A stretch of DNA of 64,000 nucleotides from the NCBI GenBank assembly GCA_964351865.1, contig CAYGPJ010000003.1, forward strand, positions 62,001-126,000. The letters are read 5' to 3'. The notes beneath the pieces are model-generated. The model did no database searches, was not told the origin of the DNA, and saw only the letters and a list, made by a program, of their open reading frames with translations. A program made the translations under genes and the position numbers. This document shows, piece after piece, positions 9,017-18,691 of this stretch. The DNA is from JBCDJI01 sp964351865 (GTDB lineage Bacteria; Verrucomicrobiota; Verrucomicrobiia; Methylacidiphilales; JBCBYL01). Within the stretch, counting starts at the first letter, position 1, and each line of letters starts with the position of its first letter.

Positions 9017-10069
9017 CTATTTTTTCGCCTTGGAAACTTCGCCGGTGCTTTCGCGTGCGAAAAGCTCGGCGGACAAGACCGTATCCATGAAGCGGTTGGG
9101 GTCTTTTTCATGACCTGCCAGTAACAGCTCAGCTGCTACGCGGCCCATCAATTCCGGAGAGGTGGCGGCCGAAGTAAGCGTTGGGTGCTCTTCTTCGCAG
9201 ACACGGGTGCGGTCGAAAGCCGCAACGCTGATATCACCGGGAACGTTGTAGCCTTTATTCGTCAGGCAGTTGATGACCCCGCGGGCCATCACGCCGTTGA
9301 AACAGATCCATGCGGTGGGCAAATCACCACCACCGGCTTTCTTGATCATGGCTTCAGCTATTTTACTTCCATGTAAACGATCCCCGGTCTCAGCTTCCAG
9401 ACAGAATTTGGGGTCGATAGAGGCATTGCGCAGGTGGAGGGCGCTCTGAATGGCTCTGAGTCGATGGCTGGCGCGCTGTTGGCCCTTGTTGCCACTCACC
9501 CAGGCAAAGCTTTTGTGGCCGAGATCCATCAGATGCTGCACCAGCAACTCCGCCGCCTGCTCTTCGTTGGAAACCACCGAATCGCACAGTCCGGGGTATT
9601 GGCAGGATACGGTGACAATTCTGGAATCCAGTTTCAGGATAGCTTGCAGAAATTGCCGGGAAACTTCTCCCAGAACGACCAACCCGCGAAAAGCGCCCGG
9701 ATCTTGCAGGCGTTTGAGGTGTTCGACATCCAGATTGTTCTCAACCCCTAGAAAAATTAAAGACACGCCCTGCTCCGAGAGGTAGTCGTGGATCCCGTGG
9801 TGAACGTGACCGAAAAAAGGGCTTTGACTGTATAGGGTGGCGCCTTCTCGCAATAAGAGTCCTACTGACTTGGCGCCGCCAGGGGCAGCCAGTAACTCGG
9901 CCGATATCCCTTTAGGACGGTATCCGCTCTGGCGGGCGTGGTCTAAAATTTTTCGGTAGGCCTTCTCCGACACGCCTTTACGTCGACCATTGAGAACCAT
10001 GGATACCAGCGTCTGGGAAACCCCCAGATCACGGGCAATTTGCTGTTGAGAAACTCGAACCTTCTTCAC
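9017..10069 (-). CDS. LacI-family transcriptional regulator
   Basis: This 350-residue protein has an N-terminal LacI helix-turn-helix (residues 4-25, with QQIARDLGVSQTLVSMVLNG) and the hinge region to about 60. A periplasmic-binding-protein-like effector domain follows, with the AFDRTRVCEEEHPTLTS segment typical of LacI C-terminal lobes. It is encoded just upstream of the HAD-GH3-symporter-sulfatase genes on the same strand, 173 bases away, and probably controls them in response to a sugar. It contains no membrane segments. The effector is unknown. Confidence 0.92.
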   Translation of the reverse strand: MKKVRVSQQQIARDLGVSQTLVSMVLNGRRKGVSEKAYRKILDHARQSGYRPKGISAELLAAPGGAKSVGLLLREGATLYSQSPFFGHVHHGIHDYLSEQGVSLIFLGVENNLDVEHLKRLQDPGAFRGLVVLGEVSRQFLQAILKLDSRIVTVSCQYPGLCDSVVSNEEQAAELLVQHLMDLGHKSFAWVSGNKGQQRASHRLRAIQSALHLRNASIDPKFCLEAETGDRLHGSKIAEAMIKKAGGGDLPTAWICFNGVMARGVINCLTNKGYNVPGDISVAAFDRTRVCEEEHPTLTSAATSPELMGRVAAELLLAGHEKDPNRFMDTVLSAELFARESTGEVSKAKK

Positions 10070-10607
10070 ACGCTTACTTTCAAATTAATTTTGCCGAAAA
10101 AACAGTCTTAGGCATACCGCTTTTGTCGGTCGGATTGTTTACATTCATCAGTTTATCTACTTGCTCTCTGGCACTGATTACTTCACCAAAGTTGACCTAT
10201 CACAAGACTTTGCGCAGCAAAGCAGGACTAAGCAAGGCTTTTTGAGGGGAGCGTTAGGTGGGATTTTACGCTATTTTGCATTAAATATACCACAGACAAG
10301 GCAGCTCCAGAGCAAAGCAGAGGCCAGTGGTTGACGAGTCATCAGGCAATGCCTAAGTGTGAATAGAAGCGAATCAGGGCACGGCTCCCCTCAAAAGAGG
10401 GGACGGTTCTTGATTACGTCTGGATCCAGCAAAAACATTTTTTCAGGGTGATACGGATAAAAACCGAGAGGATAAAGAATTTTTCATATCAGACTCGTTA
10501 GTTCACGCCATTGCCGCAAGGAAACCGGCAACCGCTGGGCTGGAGTGATTATTGTAAAAAGAAGTTGAGAGGGTCGCTCCCAACGGTGCCGGTGAGATGG
10601 GTGAAGG
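10070..10607. other. Intergenic region, no gene seen
   Basis: These 538 bases separate the start of the lacI-like gene from the end of the esterase gene, both on the minus strand. The part next to 10070 should contain the regulator's promoter. I see no coding frame with recognisable content, no tRNA and no strong hairpin. The stretch at 10200-10250 is rich in short AGCAAAG/AAGCAAGG runs without a clear repeat unit. Confidence 0.4.
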
Positions 10608-11450
10608 CTACTTTTCCACGTATCCGAGTGATTCTAAAAACTGGTCCATCGCTGCAACCGTTGCATCGTAACTTTTCTTTTGGAAATTAAAAAATCCGTG
10701 AGGTTCTCCTTCGAAAAAATGGACGTCGCACCGTCGCCCTGCAGCTGTCATTCGTCTTTCATATTCTTTCACCGTATTGACGGGTAGGAGTTTGTCTTCG
10801 GTTCCTGTGAGCACAATAGTTGGTGGTGATTTTTCGCTGATGTTATGCAAGGGTGAAAACCGCTCCCAGTATTCTATGACACGATCATGGCCATATCCGT
10901 CGGGACCATTATCGAAAACAGGATTGAATAGAACCAGCGCGTCCGGGCGGGAGGAAACAGATAAATCTGCACCTTCGGCCTCAAACCCTTGGGTGGTGGC
11001 GGCCGCCGCGGCCAGATGTCCTCCCGCAGATCCTCCGCCTGCGGCAATGCGTGTAGGATCGATTCCGAGTTTATCAGCGTGTTCACGCACCCAGCGGATA
11101 GCCGATTTGGCATCGGCCAGACAATCGCGCGGGGTGACTCCCTCTTGTGAGGTTAATCGGTACTGCGCGGAGATAGCAACCATGCCCCGCGAAGCCAGAT
11201 GCTGACACTGCGGGTAAAACTGCTTCGGAGCGCCTTGGCTCCAACCGCCCCCGTGAAAGAAAATGATAGCCGGTCGCCGGTCAGAAGCTTGATGGTCGGC
11301 AGGCTTGAAGAGGTCAAGGTGTAACGGGGACGCTTCTACTGTTTTGTAGGCGAGTGTCTCGGTAGGTTAAAAAGATGCGGCCTTGAGTGTAGCGGCATGT
11401 GGGTTAACGGCCAGCATCGGCAGCATGGAAATCAGTATTATCCATTGCAT
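10608..11450 (-). pseudogene. Exported alpha/beta-hydrolase esterase with in-frame stop after the signal peptide
   Basis: Read from the ATG at 11450, the frame gives a signal-like segment of 27 codons (MQWIILISMLPMLAV...) and then a TAA at 11369-11367. It continues open in the same frame to 10608. The part after the stop keeps a whole esterase of the acetyl-esterase/BD-FAE type: oxyanion motif FFHGGGW, nucleophile elbow GGGSAGG, acid Asp in GTEDKLLP and His in EPHGFF. The first ATG after the stop (11183) lies beyond HGGGW, so starting there would give an enzyme without its oxyanion hole. Either the gene is broken by one nonsense change (a CAA to TAA change is simplest) or there is a base-call error beside an A5 run. 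It follows GH2 and SASA genes and would deacylate glycans. Confidence 0.75.
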
Positions 11451-11493
11451 GTCTTTATGTCTTTATATTCCTTTTCTTGATATGCATCAAATG

Positions 11494-13038
11494 TCACTTA
11501 CTGATGACGGGTGCCCAGTCATCCGTGCGGAAGGGGGTGAGCGGGAGCCTGTTGTGGTCCTGCACGTTGCAGATCGGGTTGTCGGCCCAACCGTAGCGGA
11601 CGGCAACCGGTTTCGACACCTCAGGACAGGTCAGGGTGATTTCGTTGTTAGCGGTGATTTCCGCTGCGGCAGGATGAAAAACCTGGTCGGCTCCTGCCAT
11701 CACAAAACCGATCACTTCTTGGGAATCATAGCAGCGTAATCCGTCTGCGCTGACATTTGAAAATTTCAGTACCACGCGTGAATCCTCTATTTTCATGCTA
11801 GCAAAGGATGGGCTGCGGTAATTCATATCGAATCCATAGTCGTTAGCGAGGGCCCAACGGGAGAGGCGTGAAGCCACGGTGTATTTATCTCGCGGGTGGA
11901 TGTCGTTAGTCTCTCCGGAGTCAATGATCACAGCCTGCCCTGTGTGAGGCACATCCAAGGTTTGACTTTGTGCTTCGCGCAGGAAGGCCCAGGTGCTGTT
12001 ATCCTGATGGAGTTGGGGTTCCCGGTAATCGGCCAGTTGCACCCAGTAAAACGGGAACTCACCCACGCCCCACTGATCCCGGTAGGTTTTGATCAACACC
12101 GTCATGAGTTGGCGGTAGGTTTGATGGCGGGAGGAATTGCTCTCGCCCTGATACCAGATGAAACCGCGGATGCCGTATCCGATAATCGGATGGGCCACTC
12201 CGTTGTAAATATTGGCGGGGCGATGACGATCGTAACGCGGATCGTGGGGTTCACGTGGCTTGCGGCCTTGCTTGCCATTGGACTTCCATTCTTCGACTTT
12301 TTGTTTCCATTCGCGGACCTCTTGCTGGAAAGAGTCGTCGGTGTAATCTGCTAATCGCGTTTTCCACTCTTCCAGATACGGACTAAATTCAGAGTACTGT
12401 TCCAGCACGTCGCGTGGCACCCAGGCCTCGGCGGATGATCCGCCCCATGGGGTATCAATCAGGCCGATGGGAACGTCGAGAGCACCTTGCAGGGTGCGAC
12501 CGAAGTAATACGCAATCGCAGAATGGTCGGCGACGGCTTCCGGACTACAGACACTCCATGCCCCCTCGAAGTTGTCCTGAGGTTGCTGGGAGCCAAGGCG
12601 GGGGACGGTGATGAGACGAATGTTCGGGTGGTTGGCCGCGGCGATTTCTACCTCGGCGCCTTTGGCTCGGACCAGCGGCCATTCCATGTTAGATTGTCCG
12701 GCAGCAACCCAGACCTCTCCCACCAGCACGTCTGAGAAGGTGGTTGCATTGACGGTCAACGTGTGGGGACCACCGGCAGGCATCGGTTCCAGGAAGGCTT
12801 TCCATTTTCCGTCTTCGTCAGCCTGAGTGGTTACGGTCTGTTGAGCCAGTTTCAGCTTAATGCTGGCGCCGGGGTCGGAACGCCCCCAGACCGGGATCGG
12901 CGCATCCCGTTGCAGCACCATGTGATCAGAGAAAATATTGGGCAGCGAAACTTCAGCCTTGGAAGTCTTGGTGCAAGAGGAGAGGAATAGGGCAACTGCG
13001 GCTACAATTGAAAAAACGAATATACGTTGGGGATTCAT
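11494..13038 (-). CDS. Sialate O-acetylesterase-like lipoprotein (SASA domain)
   Basis: This 514-residue lipoprotein has a signal and lipobox ending in Cys22 (FLSSC). A beta-rich N-terminal domain (about 28-105) precedes the SGNH-type esterase domain: GQSNMEWP with catalytic Ser116, then WYQGESN, then NDIHPRDK near residue 395 holding the Asp/His. This is the layout of 9-O-acetylesterases/SASA proteins, which remove O-acetyl groups from sialic acids or plant and algal polysaccharides. It lies 40 bases after the GH2 gene in the same orientation, and the damaged esterase gene follows 43 bases later. The acetylated glycan is unknown. Confidence 0.9.
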   Translation of the reverse strand: MNPQRIFVFSIVAAVALFLSSCTKTSKAEVSLPNIFSDHMVLQRDAPIPVWGRSDPGASIKLKLAQQTVTTQADEDGKWKAFLEPMPAGGPHTLTVNATTFSDVLVGEVWVAAGQSNMEWPLVRAKGAEVEIAAANHPNIRLITVPRLGSQQPQDNFEGAWSVCSPEAVADHSAIAYYFGRTLQGALDVPIGLIDTPWGGSSAEAWVPRDVLEQYSEFSPYLEEWKTRLADYTDDSFQQEVREWKQKVEEWKSNGKQGRKPREPHDPRYDRHRPANIYNGVAHPIIGYGIRGFIWYQGESNSSRHQTYRQLMTVLIKTYRDQWGVGEFPFYWVQLADYREPQLHQDNSTWAFLREAQSQTLDVPHTGQAVIIDSGETNDIHPRDKYTVASRLSRWALANDYGFDMNYRSPSFASMKIEDSRVVLKFSNVSADGLRCYDSQEVIGFVMAGADQVFHPAAAEITANNEITLTCPEVSKPVAVRYGWADNPICNVQDHNRLPLTPFRTDDWAPVISK

Positions 13039-13078
13039 GATAACTGTAGATTAATGCGATTAGCAATTGGCGGGGAGA

Positions 13079-14965
13079 TTATTCTTTCGGTTTCTCCTCT
13101 TTCTTTTTCCGGTAATATTCCTGTAGCACATAGAAGGCATCCTTCTTCTGGCCTCGTTCGGAGATGAGCCCTTTGCGATTAAAGTAGTCTTGCACGCGAG
13201 GGAGCATCCGGCGCGGAGAACGGAAATCCATCAACAACCACGGTGCCGTGCCCCGGATAAAGGGGATTTTATCGATCATTGTTACCTGGTTTTTATAAAG
13301 CTCGGCCAGAAACTCCTCACTCCATACCGTATCCTTGTCGGCCCGATAGCCTTGCAAGGCACCGCCTCCGAATTCACTGAAGACCACGGGTTTTTGGTAA
13401 GGGGTTTCCCAGACCACATCCCAGACCGACGGATCATTGCGCTCTCCATACCATCCTTGATATTGGTTGCAGCCGATCACGTCGAGGTATTTGCCCAGCG
13501 GATCATTAATGACAATTTTACGGATGGCACCTTCAAAATTATCGGTGCGACCATCGACGTATCCTTTTTCTGCCAGAATGGCCGCAGTGATCAGGCGCGT
13601 GGGGTCCTGTTGGCGTGCCAGATTGGCCAGGTTACCCAGAAACTTTAGCCGGGCATCGCTTAAGCGTGTTTCGTTGGCCACAGACCAGAGCACCACCGAA
13701 GCTCGATTTTTGTCGCGGGTGATCATCTGCGACAACATCTTGCGTGCGTTGCGATCCACCACCGGATCTTCCCAACTGATGGCCCAATAGAGCGGAATTT
13801 CGGACCAGACCATCAGCCCCATCTCATCCGCCATCCGCACCATATGTTCGTTATGCGGGTAGTGGGCCAGCCGCACAAAGTTACAGCCGAGTTCCTTCGC
13901 CCACCCCAGTAAAATTTTAGCATCTTCCGGAGAATGGGCGCGTCCGGTCCGAATAGGGGCTTCTTCGTGAACACTGATGCCGCGAATGAAAATCGACTCG
14001 CCATTCAGCAGAATATCGCGTCCCTTGACCTGAATGCAGCGGAAACCGATCTTATCCTCGATCGTGTCGGTCTGGGCGCTGAGTTGAACTTGATAGAGTT
14101 TCGGGTTCTCCGGCGACCACAAATCCAGCTTGGCATCGAATTCGAATTCCGCCCGGCCCTGGCTGTTCGTTTTGCCGGAATATTCAATGTCCGCTTCCGG
14201 AATGCGAATGGTAAATTCCTGATTCTTTTTTTCACCGTCTAATTGAATCCATCCGGCAATGCGCTCCATGGAGTCTTTCTTAAGTTGCACTTTGTAATCG
14301 TGGATGAAGGTCTTTTCTTCTTCGATCAGCATGACGCGGCGGGTCAAGCCGCCGTAGTTCCACCAGTCACGCATCAGGGTCGGGATGGCTTTCGCCATCC
14401 GGGTATTGTCCACCAGAACCACCAGGGTGTTGCCTGTGGGCTTTACCTTATCCGTGATCTCGTAACTGAAAGGAGTGAATCCTCCCTCGTGGCGACCCAG
14501 TTCTTCGGCATTCAGGTAAACAATGGACTTGTAATTGGCGGCTCCAAAATAGACGAATAAACGTTTACCTGCTTCCAGATCGTAGTCGAAATTTCTTTTG
14601 TACCAGATCGCTCCTTCGTAGAAGAACAGCCGCTCATCCTGCGTGTTCCAATCTCCTGGCACTTGCAGCGTCTCACCATTTTCAAAGCCGTATTCCATCT
14701 TATCGTATTTTTCTTTAGCCACCGCCGCGTAGCTGAACTGCCCTTCGCCTCCCACTTTACGCTCTGCGAGATCATTGCTGAGAAAGCCGCGCAGGTAGCG
14801 ATCGATAATCACTTCCCAGGTGCCGTTGAGCGAAGTGGTCTTGCGGTGATCTACGTTGATCATCGCCGCATCATAAGTGCTTTCCTGCGCACACGCTGAA
14901 AAAACCAGCGGATACAGCAGCACGATGATTAATTTAAGTGGAAAAATAACTAAGGAGTGTTTCAT
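13079..14965 (-). CDS. Glycoside hydrolase family 2 lipoprotein, beta-glucuronidase/galactosidase-like
   Basis: This 628-residue protein is anchored by a lipobox (FSAC, Cys25). It has the GH2 order: sugar-binding jelly roll (about 40-215), immunoglobulin-like domain (215-315) and TIM barrel (315-620). The acid/base is Glu432 in VANET and the nucleophile Glu531 in FSEFGG. FSEFGG and the short length resemble beta-glucuronidases more than large LacZ enzymes, but galactosidase activity is not excluded. It heads an operon with the acetylesterase and the interrupted esterase, and is divergent from a sulfatase. It probably works at the cell surface or in the periplasm on modified glycans. Confidence 0.9.
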   Translation of the reverse strand: MKHSLVIFPLKLIIVLLYPLVFSACAQESTYDAAMINVDHRKTTSLNGTWEVIIDRYLRGFLSNDLAERKVGGEGQFSYAAVAKEKYDKMEYGFENGETLQVPGDWNTQDERLFFYEGAIWYKRNFDYDLEAGKRLFVYFGAANYKSIVYLNAEELGRHEGGFTPFSYEITDKVKPTGNTLVVLVDNTRMAKAIPTLMRDWWNYGGLTRRVMLIEEEKTFIHDYKVQLKKDSMERIAGWIQLDGEKKNQEFTIRIPEADIEYSGKTNSQGRAEFEFDAKLDLWSPENPKLYQVQLSAQTDTIEDKIGFRCIQVKGRDILLNGESIFIRGISVHEEAPIRTGRAHSPEDAKILLGWAKELGCNFVRLAHYPHNEHMVRMADEMGLMVWSEIPLYWAISWEDPVVDRNARKMLSQMITRDKNRASVVLWSVANETRLSDARLKFLGNLANLARQQDPTRLITAAILAEKGYVDGRTDNFEGAIRKIVINDPLGKYLDVIGCNQYQGWYGERNDPSVWDVVWETPYQKPVVFSEFGGGALQGYRADKDTVWSEEFLAELYKNQVTMIDKIPFIRGTAPWLLMDFRSPRRMLPRVQDYFNRKGLISERGQKKDAFYVLQEYYRKKKEEKPKE

Positions 14966-15002
14966 AAGAATATCGGGTTGGAATATGTTCGCAAATAGAT
15001 TG

Positions 15003-15024
15003 CAATGGGTTGTTTAATAAATAT
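15003..15024. promoter_or_regulatory. Candidate operator between divergent GH2 and sulfatase genes
   Basis: A 22-base sequence beginning CAATGGGTT and containing the core TTTAATAAA lies 38 bases upstream of the GH2 start and 79 bases upstream of the preferred sulfatase start. The same sequence with only two differences lies at 55614-55635, between another divergent pair. Conservation between two unrelated promoter regions suggests a shared regulator. The regulator is not identified. Confidence 0.5.
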
Positions 15025-15103
15025 TATATTATTCATCATTTCCCGCAAGCGTATTTTACAGGATAATAAGAGGGTAGAGAGTGTTGAAAGATATTACGAG
15101 TTT

Positions 15104-16507
15104 ATGAATCGACTTAAATACGGGCTTAGTCTGATGCTGCTGGGGCTGCTGATCCAGTGTGCCCCGGCTGACGAAAGAACGAACATTATTCATATTGTGG
15201 TGGATGACCTGGGGGTGATGGATGTCGGGTTTATGGGAGATAAGCGATATCACACTCCTCACATCGACCGGTTGGCTGGACAGAGTATGGTCTTTACGGA
15301 AGGCTATGCTCCTGCGGCCAATTGTGCGCCTAGTCGCGCCTGTGTCCTGACCGGTCAGAACCCGATGGTGCACGGGGTGTACACCGTGGGAAGTTCAGAA
15401 CGAGGTCAGGTCGCGACGCGTCAACTCATCCCGACGGTTAATACCCCCTATGTGGCCGACGAACTTACGCTGTTACCTGAGGTCTTCAAACGTGAAGGCT
15501 ACTTGACCGCTCAAATCGGAAAGTGGCATGTCGGGTATGATCCGGAAACGCAAGGGGTTGATATCAATATTGCAGGCACCCATCGGGGCGGTCCGGGCAA
15601 CAAGGGCGGTTATTTCAGCCCCTACCACAATCCGAAATTACCGGATGGACCGGCAGGAGAGTATCTGACGGATCGCTTGACCTCGGAAGCGATTCAATTT
15701 CTGGAACAGCATCAGGACCAGAAGTTCTTTCTATATTTCCCCTTCTTTACGGTGCATACGCCGATTCAAGGCAAACCGGAGTTGGTGCAAAAATATACAG
15801 GCCGAACCGACGTGAATGCAGAGTATGCAGCGATGGTAGAAAGTCTGGATGAAAATATCGGCCGATTAATGAACGCGCTGGACCGTCTGAAGTTGTCAGA
15901 AAATACCGTGGTCGTCTTTACCTCGGACAATGGGGGTATCCGCAAGTTCTCTAAACAGGATCCCTATCGTGCTGGTAAGGGATCATACTATGAAGGGGGC
16001 GTGCGCGTGCCGTTTACCGTTCGATGGCCCGGTCAGATTCCAGCCGGAAGCCGATCCGATGTGCCGGTCACGGGGTTCGACTTCTATCCGACCTACCTGG
16101 AAATACTGGGAGTAGAGGCGGATAAACCGCTGGACGGGGTCAGCCTGCTGCCGCTGCTAAAACGAAGTGGAACCATTGAGCCGCGACCACTTTTCTGGCA
16201 TTTCCCGGTTTATCTTCAGGCTTATGATCCGAAAACGGATGATGGCCGTGATCCGTTATTCCGGACAAGGCCGGGTTCCACCATGCGATACGGGCATTGG
16301 AAGCTGCACCAGTATTTTGAGGACGGTGCTTACGAGCTCTATAATCTGAGCAGCGATGTGGGCGAAAGGAATAACCTGGCGCCATCCATGCCGGAAAAAG
16401 TCGAAGAACTGGCAGCGATGCTGGATGAGTGGAGAGCAAAAAACAACGCCCCGGTTCCCACGCAAAAAAATCCGGCTTTTCAGCCTGACGCTGACCCGAT
16501 GCCGTGA
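15104..16507 (+). CDS. Exported sulfatase (S1 family)
   Basis: The ATG at 15104 gives 467 residues that begin with a Sec signal peptide (MNRLKYGLSLMLLGLLIQ..., cleavage plausible after CAPA). A longer frame from 15005 adds 33 residues that would bury the signal. Metal ligands are in VVDDLG; the sulfatase signature is CAPSR with Cys74, matured to formylglycine; TSDNGG and GKGSYYEGGVRVP are later conserved blocks. It hydrolyses sulfate esters in the periplasm or at the surface. Divergent from the GH2 operon and followed by another sulfatase, it belongs to the same glycan locus. Confidence 0.92.
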   Translation: MNRLKYGLSLMLLGLLIQCAPADERTNIIHIVVDDLGVMDVGFMGDKRYHTPHIDRLAGQSMVFTEGYAPAANCAPSRACVLTGQNPMVHGVYTVGSSERGQVATRQLIPTVNTPYVADELTLLPEVFKREGYLTAQIGKWHVGYDPETQGVDINIAGTHRGGPGNKGGYFSPYHNPKLPDGPAGEYLTDRLTSEAIQFLEQHQDQKFFLYFPFFTVHTPIQGKPELVQKYTGRTDVNAEYAAMVESLDENIGRLMNALDRLKLSENTVVVFTSDNGGIRKFSKQDPYRAGKGSYYEGGVRVPFTVRWPGQIPAGSRSDVPVTGFDFYPTYLEILGVEADKPLDGVSLLPLLKRSGTIEPRPLFWHFPVYLQAYDPKTDDGRDPLFRTRPGSTMRYGHWKLHQYFEDGAYELYNLSSDVGERNNLAPSMPEKVEELAAMLDEWRAKNNAPVPTQKNPAFQPDADPMP

Positions 16508-16652
16508 AGTAGCAAATGGGTTCCACGTTCACCGAGGTAGTGGTGTGCTCTCTCCTTGCATATGACCTGAGAACGGTATTAGCGTAAATAGGTGTTTTTT
16601 CATTACTTCACTTACTGACTTGATTATCTTAAAACTATCGAATTTTCACCGC

Positions 16653-18527
16653 ATGAAGCACCCGCTCCAAACTTCTTTCTTTGCCTGCTCTTGGGGACAC
16701 GGAGCCGTGATTTGCAACCCGCGACAGGTAATTCGGAAGCTTGGTGCAGGGTTTTGCTGCGTTTTAATTTTATTCGGTTCCAGCTCGCAGGCCCCTGCCA
16801 TGGGTGCGAAGCCGGCGATCAACCCGCCTGAAATAGGGAGTGGCCCTAATGTCATCGTGATCATGACGGATGATCAAGGGTGGGGCGATCTGAGCTTTCA
16901 TGGAAACACGAACCTCGAAACACCCCACCTTGACTCGCTCGCAGAAAACGGTGTGGCATTTAAGTATTTCTACGTCTCCCCGGTTTGTTCGCCGACCCGG
17001 GCCGAGTTCCTTACCGGGCGTTATCATAGGCGAACCGGAGTGACCAGCACCAGCCAGGGAGGAGAACGCATCCATCATGACGAGACAACCATTGCCGACG
17101 TCTTCAAGGCAGCCGGATATGCGACGGGTGTCTTCGGAAAATGGCACAACGGCAGCCAGTGGCCCTACCATCCTAATGCCCGTGGCTTCGATGAGTTCTA
17201 CGGTTTTACCTCGGGACACTGGGGTTATTACTTTGATACGGAAATGGAGCACAATAGCCGTTTCGTTCAAGGAGTGGGTTACATCGTCGACGATCTCACG
17301 AACCGGGCCATTCAATTCATCAGTGAAAATCGCAATAGACCGTTTTTTTGCTACGTTCCCTATAACGCGCCACACACGCCAATGCAGGTGCCTGATGCGT
17401 ATTGGGATTCTTTCAGAAGCGCTGAACTGTCTCTGCGCCACCGGGATCCAGGGAGGGAAGACCTCGACTTCACCCGGGCCGCCTTGGCCATGTGCGAGAA
17501 CATTGACTGGAATGTGGGGCGGCTTCTGAAAGCGCTGGATCAATTGGACATAACACAGAATACGGTCGTTCTCTTCCTGAGCGATAACGGGCCGAATTCC
17601 TTGCGGTGGAACGGAGGGATGAGGGGTAGAAAAGGTTCCACCGACGAAGGTGGCGTTCGGTCGCCGCTTTTCATCCAATGGCCGGGAACCATTCCGGCGA
17701 AGACACAGGTATCGGAAATCGCTGGAGCGATTGATCTTCTCCCGACCCTGGCCGACCTCTGCGGGATACCAGTCCGCACTCATAAAACTTTGGACGGCGT
17801 GAGTTTGAAACCGCTGATCCTGCACAGCGATAGGCTCCCTCCTTCAGAGAGGCTTCTTTTCAGTGCCTGGCGGGACCGCGTTAGTGTTCGCACCCAACAA
17901 TACCGACTCGATTATCAAGGGCGGCTGTATGACATGGAGAACGATCCGGGACAACGCAGAGACATCAGCGCGGAGCACGCGGAACTAACCAGTCGACTCA
18001 AACAAGCTGTGGAAATGTGGCAAAGAGAATCACTCGGCCCTTCAAGTCTAGACATGCCTTTCACGGTTGGCCATCCGGACGAACCTGTTACCAATCTTCC
18101 TGCCCGCGATGGAGAAGCGACGGGAGGGATTAAAAGAAGCAGTCCCTATCCCAACTGTTCCTTTTTTACCAACTGGCAGAATACAGAAGACTCGATCACT
18201 TGGAATGTCGAGATCCTTACCCCCGGTAAGTATGAAGTCAAAATTGACTACACCTGCGAGGAAGCCAACACAGGAGTTGTCTTGGAACTAACGTTTTTAG
18301 AAGCCAGGGTAACGAGCAAGATCAATGAAGCTCACGACCCGCCCTTGCTCGGGGAAGCTGCCAATCGTGTGCCGGGAAGCGAATCCTATGTAAAGCGATT
18401 TAAGTCCAAAACATTGGGGGCACTCACTCTCCCTTCAGAGGAGGGACTGCTGACACTGCGGGCGACCGAGATTCCTGGTAGTGGGGCGATTGATCTGAGA
18501 CGACTGATTCTGACCCGTTTGGATTGA
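16653..18527 (+). CDS. Exported sulfatase with extra C-terminal beta-sandwich-like domain
   Basis: The ATG at 16653 gives 624 residues; a TTG at 16620 is less likely. A basic stretch and then a hydrophobic core (RKLGAGFCCVLILFGSSSQAPA) form an unusually long export signal. The sulfatase part (about 60-455) has MTDDQGWGD, the CSPTR signature (Cys112) and LSDNGPNS. It resembles arylsulfatase/N-acetylgalactosamine-6-sulfatase types. About 150 further residues (470-620) look like a carbohydrate-binding beta sandwich, including SITWNVEILTPGKYEV, as seen at the end of some marine sulfatases. A formylglycine-generating enzyme must be encoded elsewhere. Confidence 0.9.
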   Translation: MKHPLQTSFFACSWGHGAVICNPRQVIRKLGAGFCCVLILFGSSSQAPAMGAKPAINPPEIGSGPNVIVIMTDDQGWGDLSFHGNTNLETPHLDSLAENGVAFKYFYVSPVCSPTRAEFLTGRYHRRTGVTSTSQGGERIHHDETTIADVFKAAGYATGVFGKWHNGSQWPYHPNARGFDEFYGFTSGHWGYYFDTEMEHNSRFVQGVGYIVDDLTNRAIQFISENRNRPFFCYVPYNAPHTPMQVPDAYWDSFRSAELSLRHRDPGREDLDFTRAALAMCENIDWNVGRLLKALDQLDITQNTVVLFLSDNGPNSLRWNGGMRGRKGSTDEGGVRSPLFIQWPGTIPAKTQVSEIAGAIDLLPTLADLCGIPVRTHKTLDGVSLKPLILHSDRLPPSERLLFSAWRDRVSVRTQQYRLDYQGRLYDMENDPGQRRDISAEHAELTSRLKQAVEMWQRESLGPSSLDMPFTVGHPDEPVTNLPARDGEATGGIKRSSPYPNCSFFTNWQNTEDSITWNVEILTPGKYEVKIDYTCEEANTGVVLELTFLEARVTSKINEAHDPPLLGEAANRVPGSESYVKRFKSKTLGALTLPSEEGLLTLRATEIPGSGAIDLRRLILTRLD

Positions 18528-18691
18528 ACACGGCAAAAGAATCCCAAAGATATTACACAGCAAACTGGATTCGCTTATTTTTTAGAATGTCAAAATAGTG
18601 TCCCAATATTTTCCGTTGCAAGTCATGGCCGGTCGTTGCGAGTGAAAAAACGCTAGATACGTAAGCTGTTGGTTAACAGTTGAAAAGAGGG

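Noticed and set aside
16770..17825. Minus-strand open frame of 351 codons opposite the second plus-strand sulfatase
   Set aside because: The sulfatase on the other strand has all its motifs; the antisense frame is Arg/Pro-rich without any domain.
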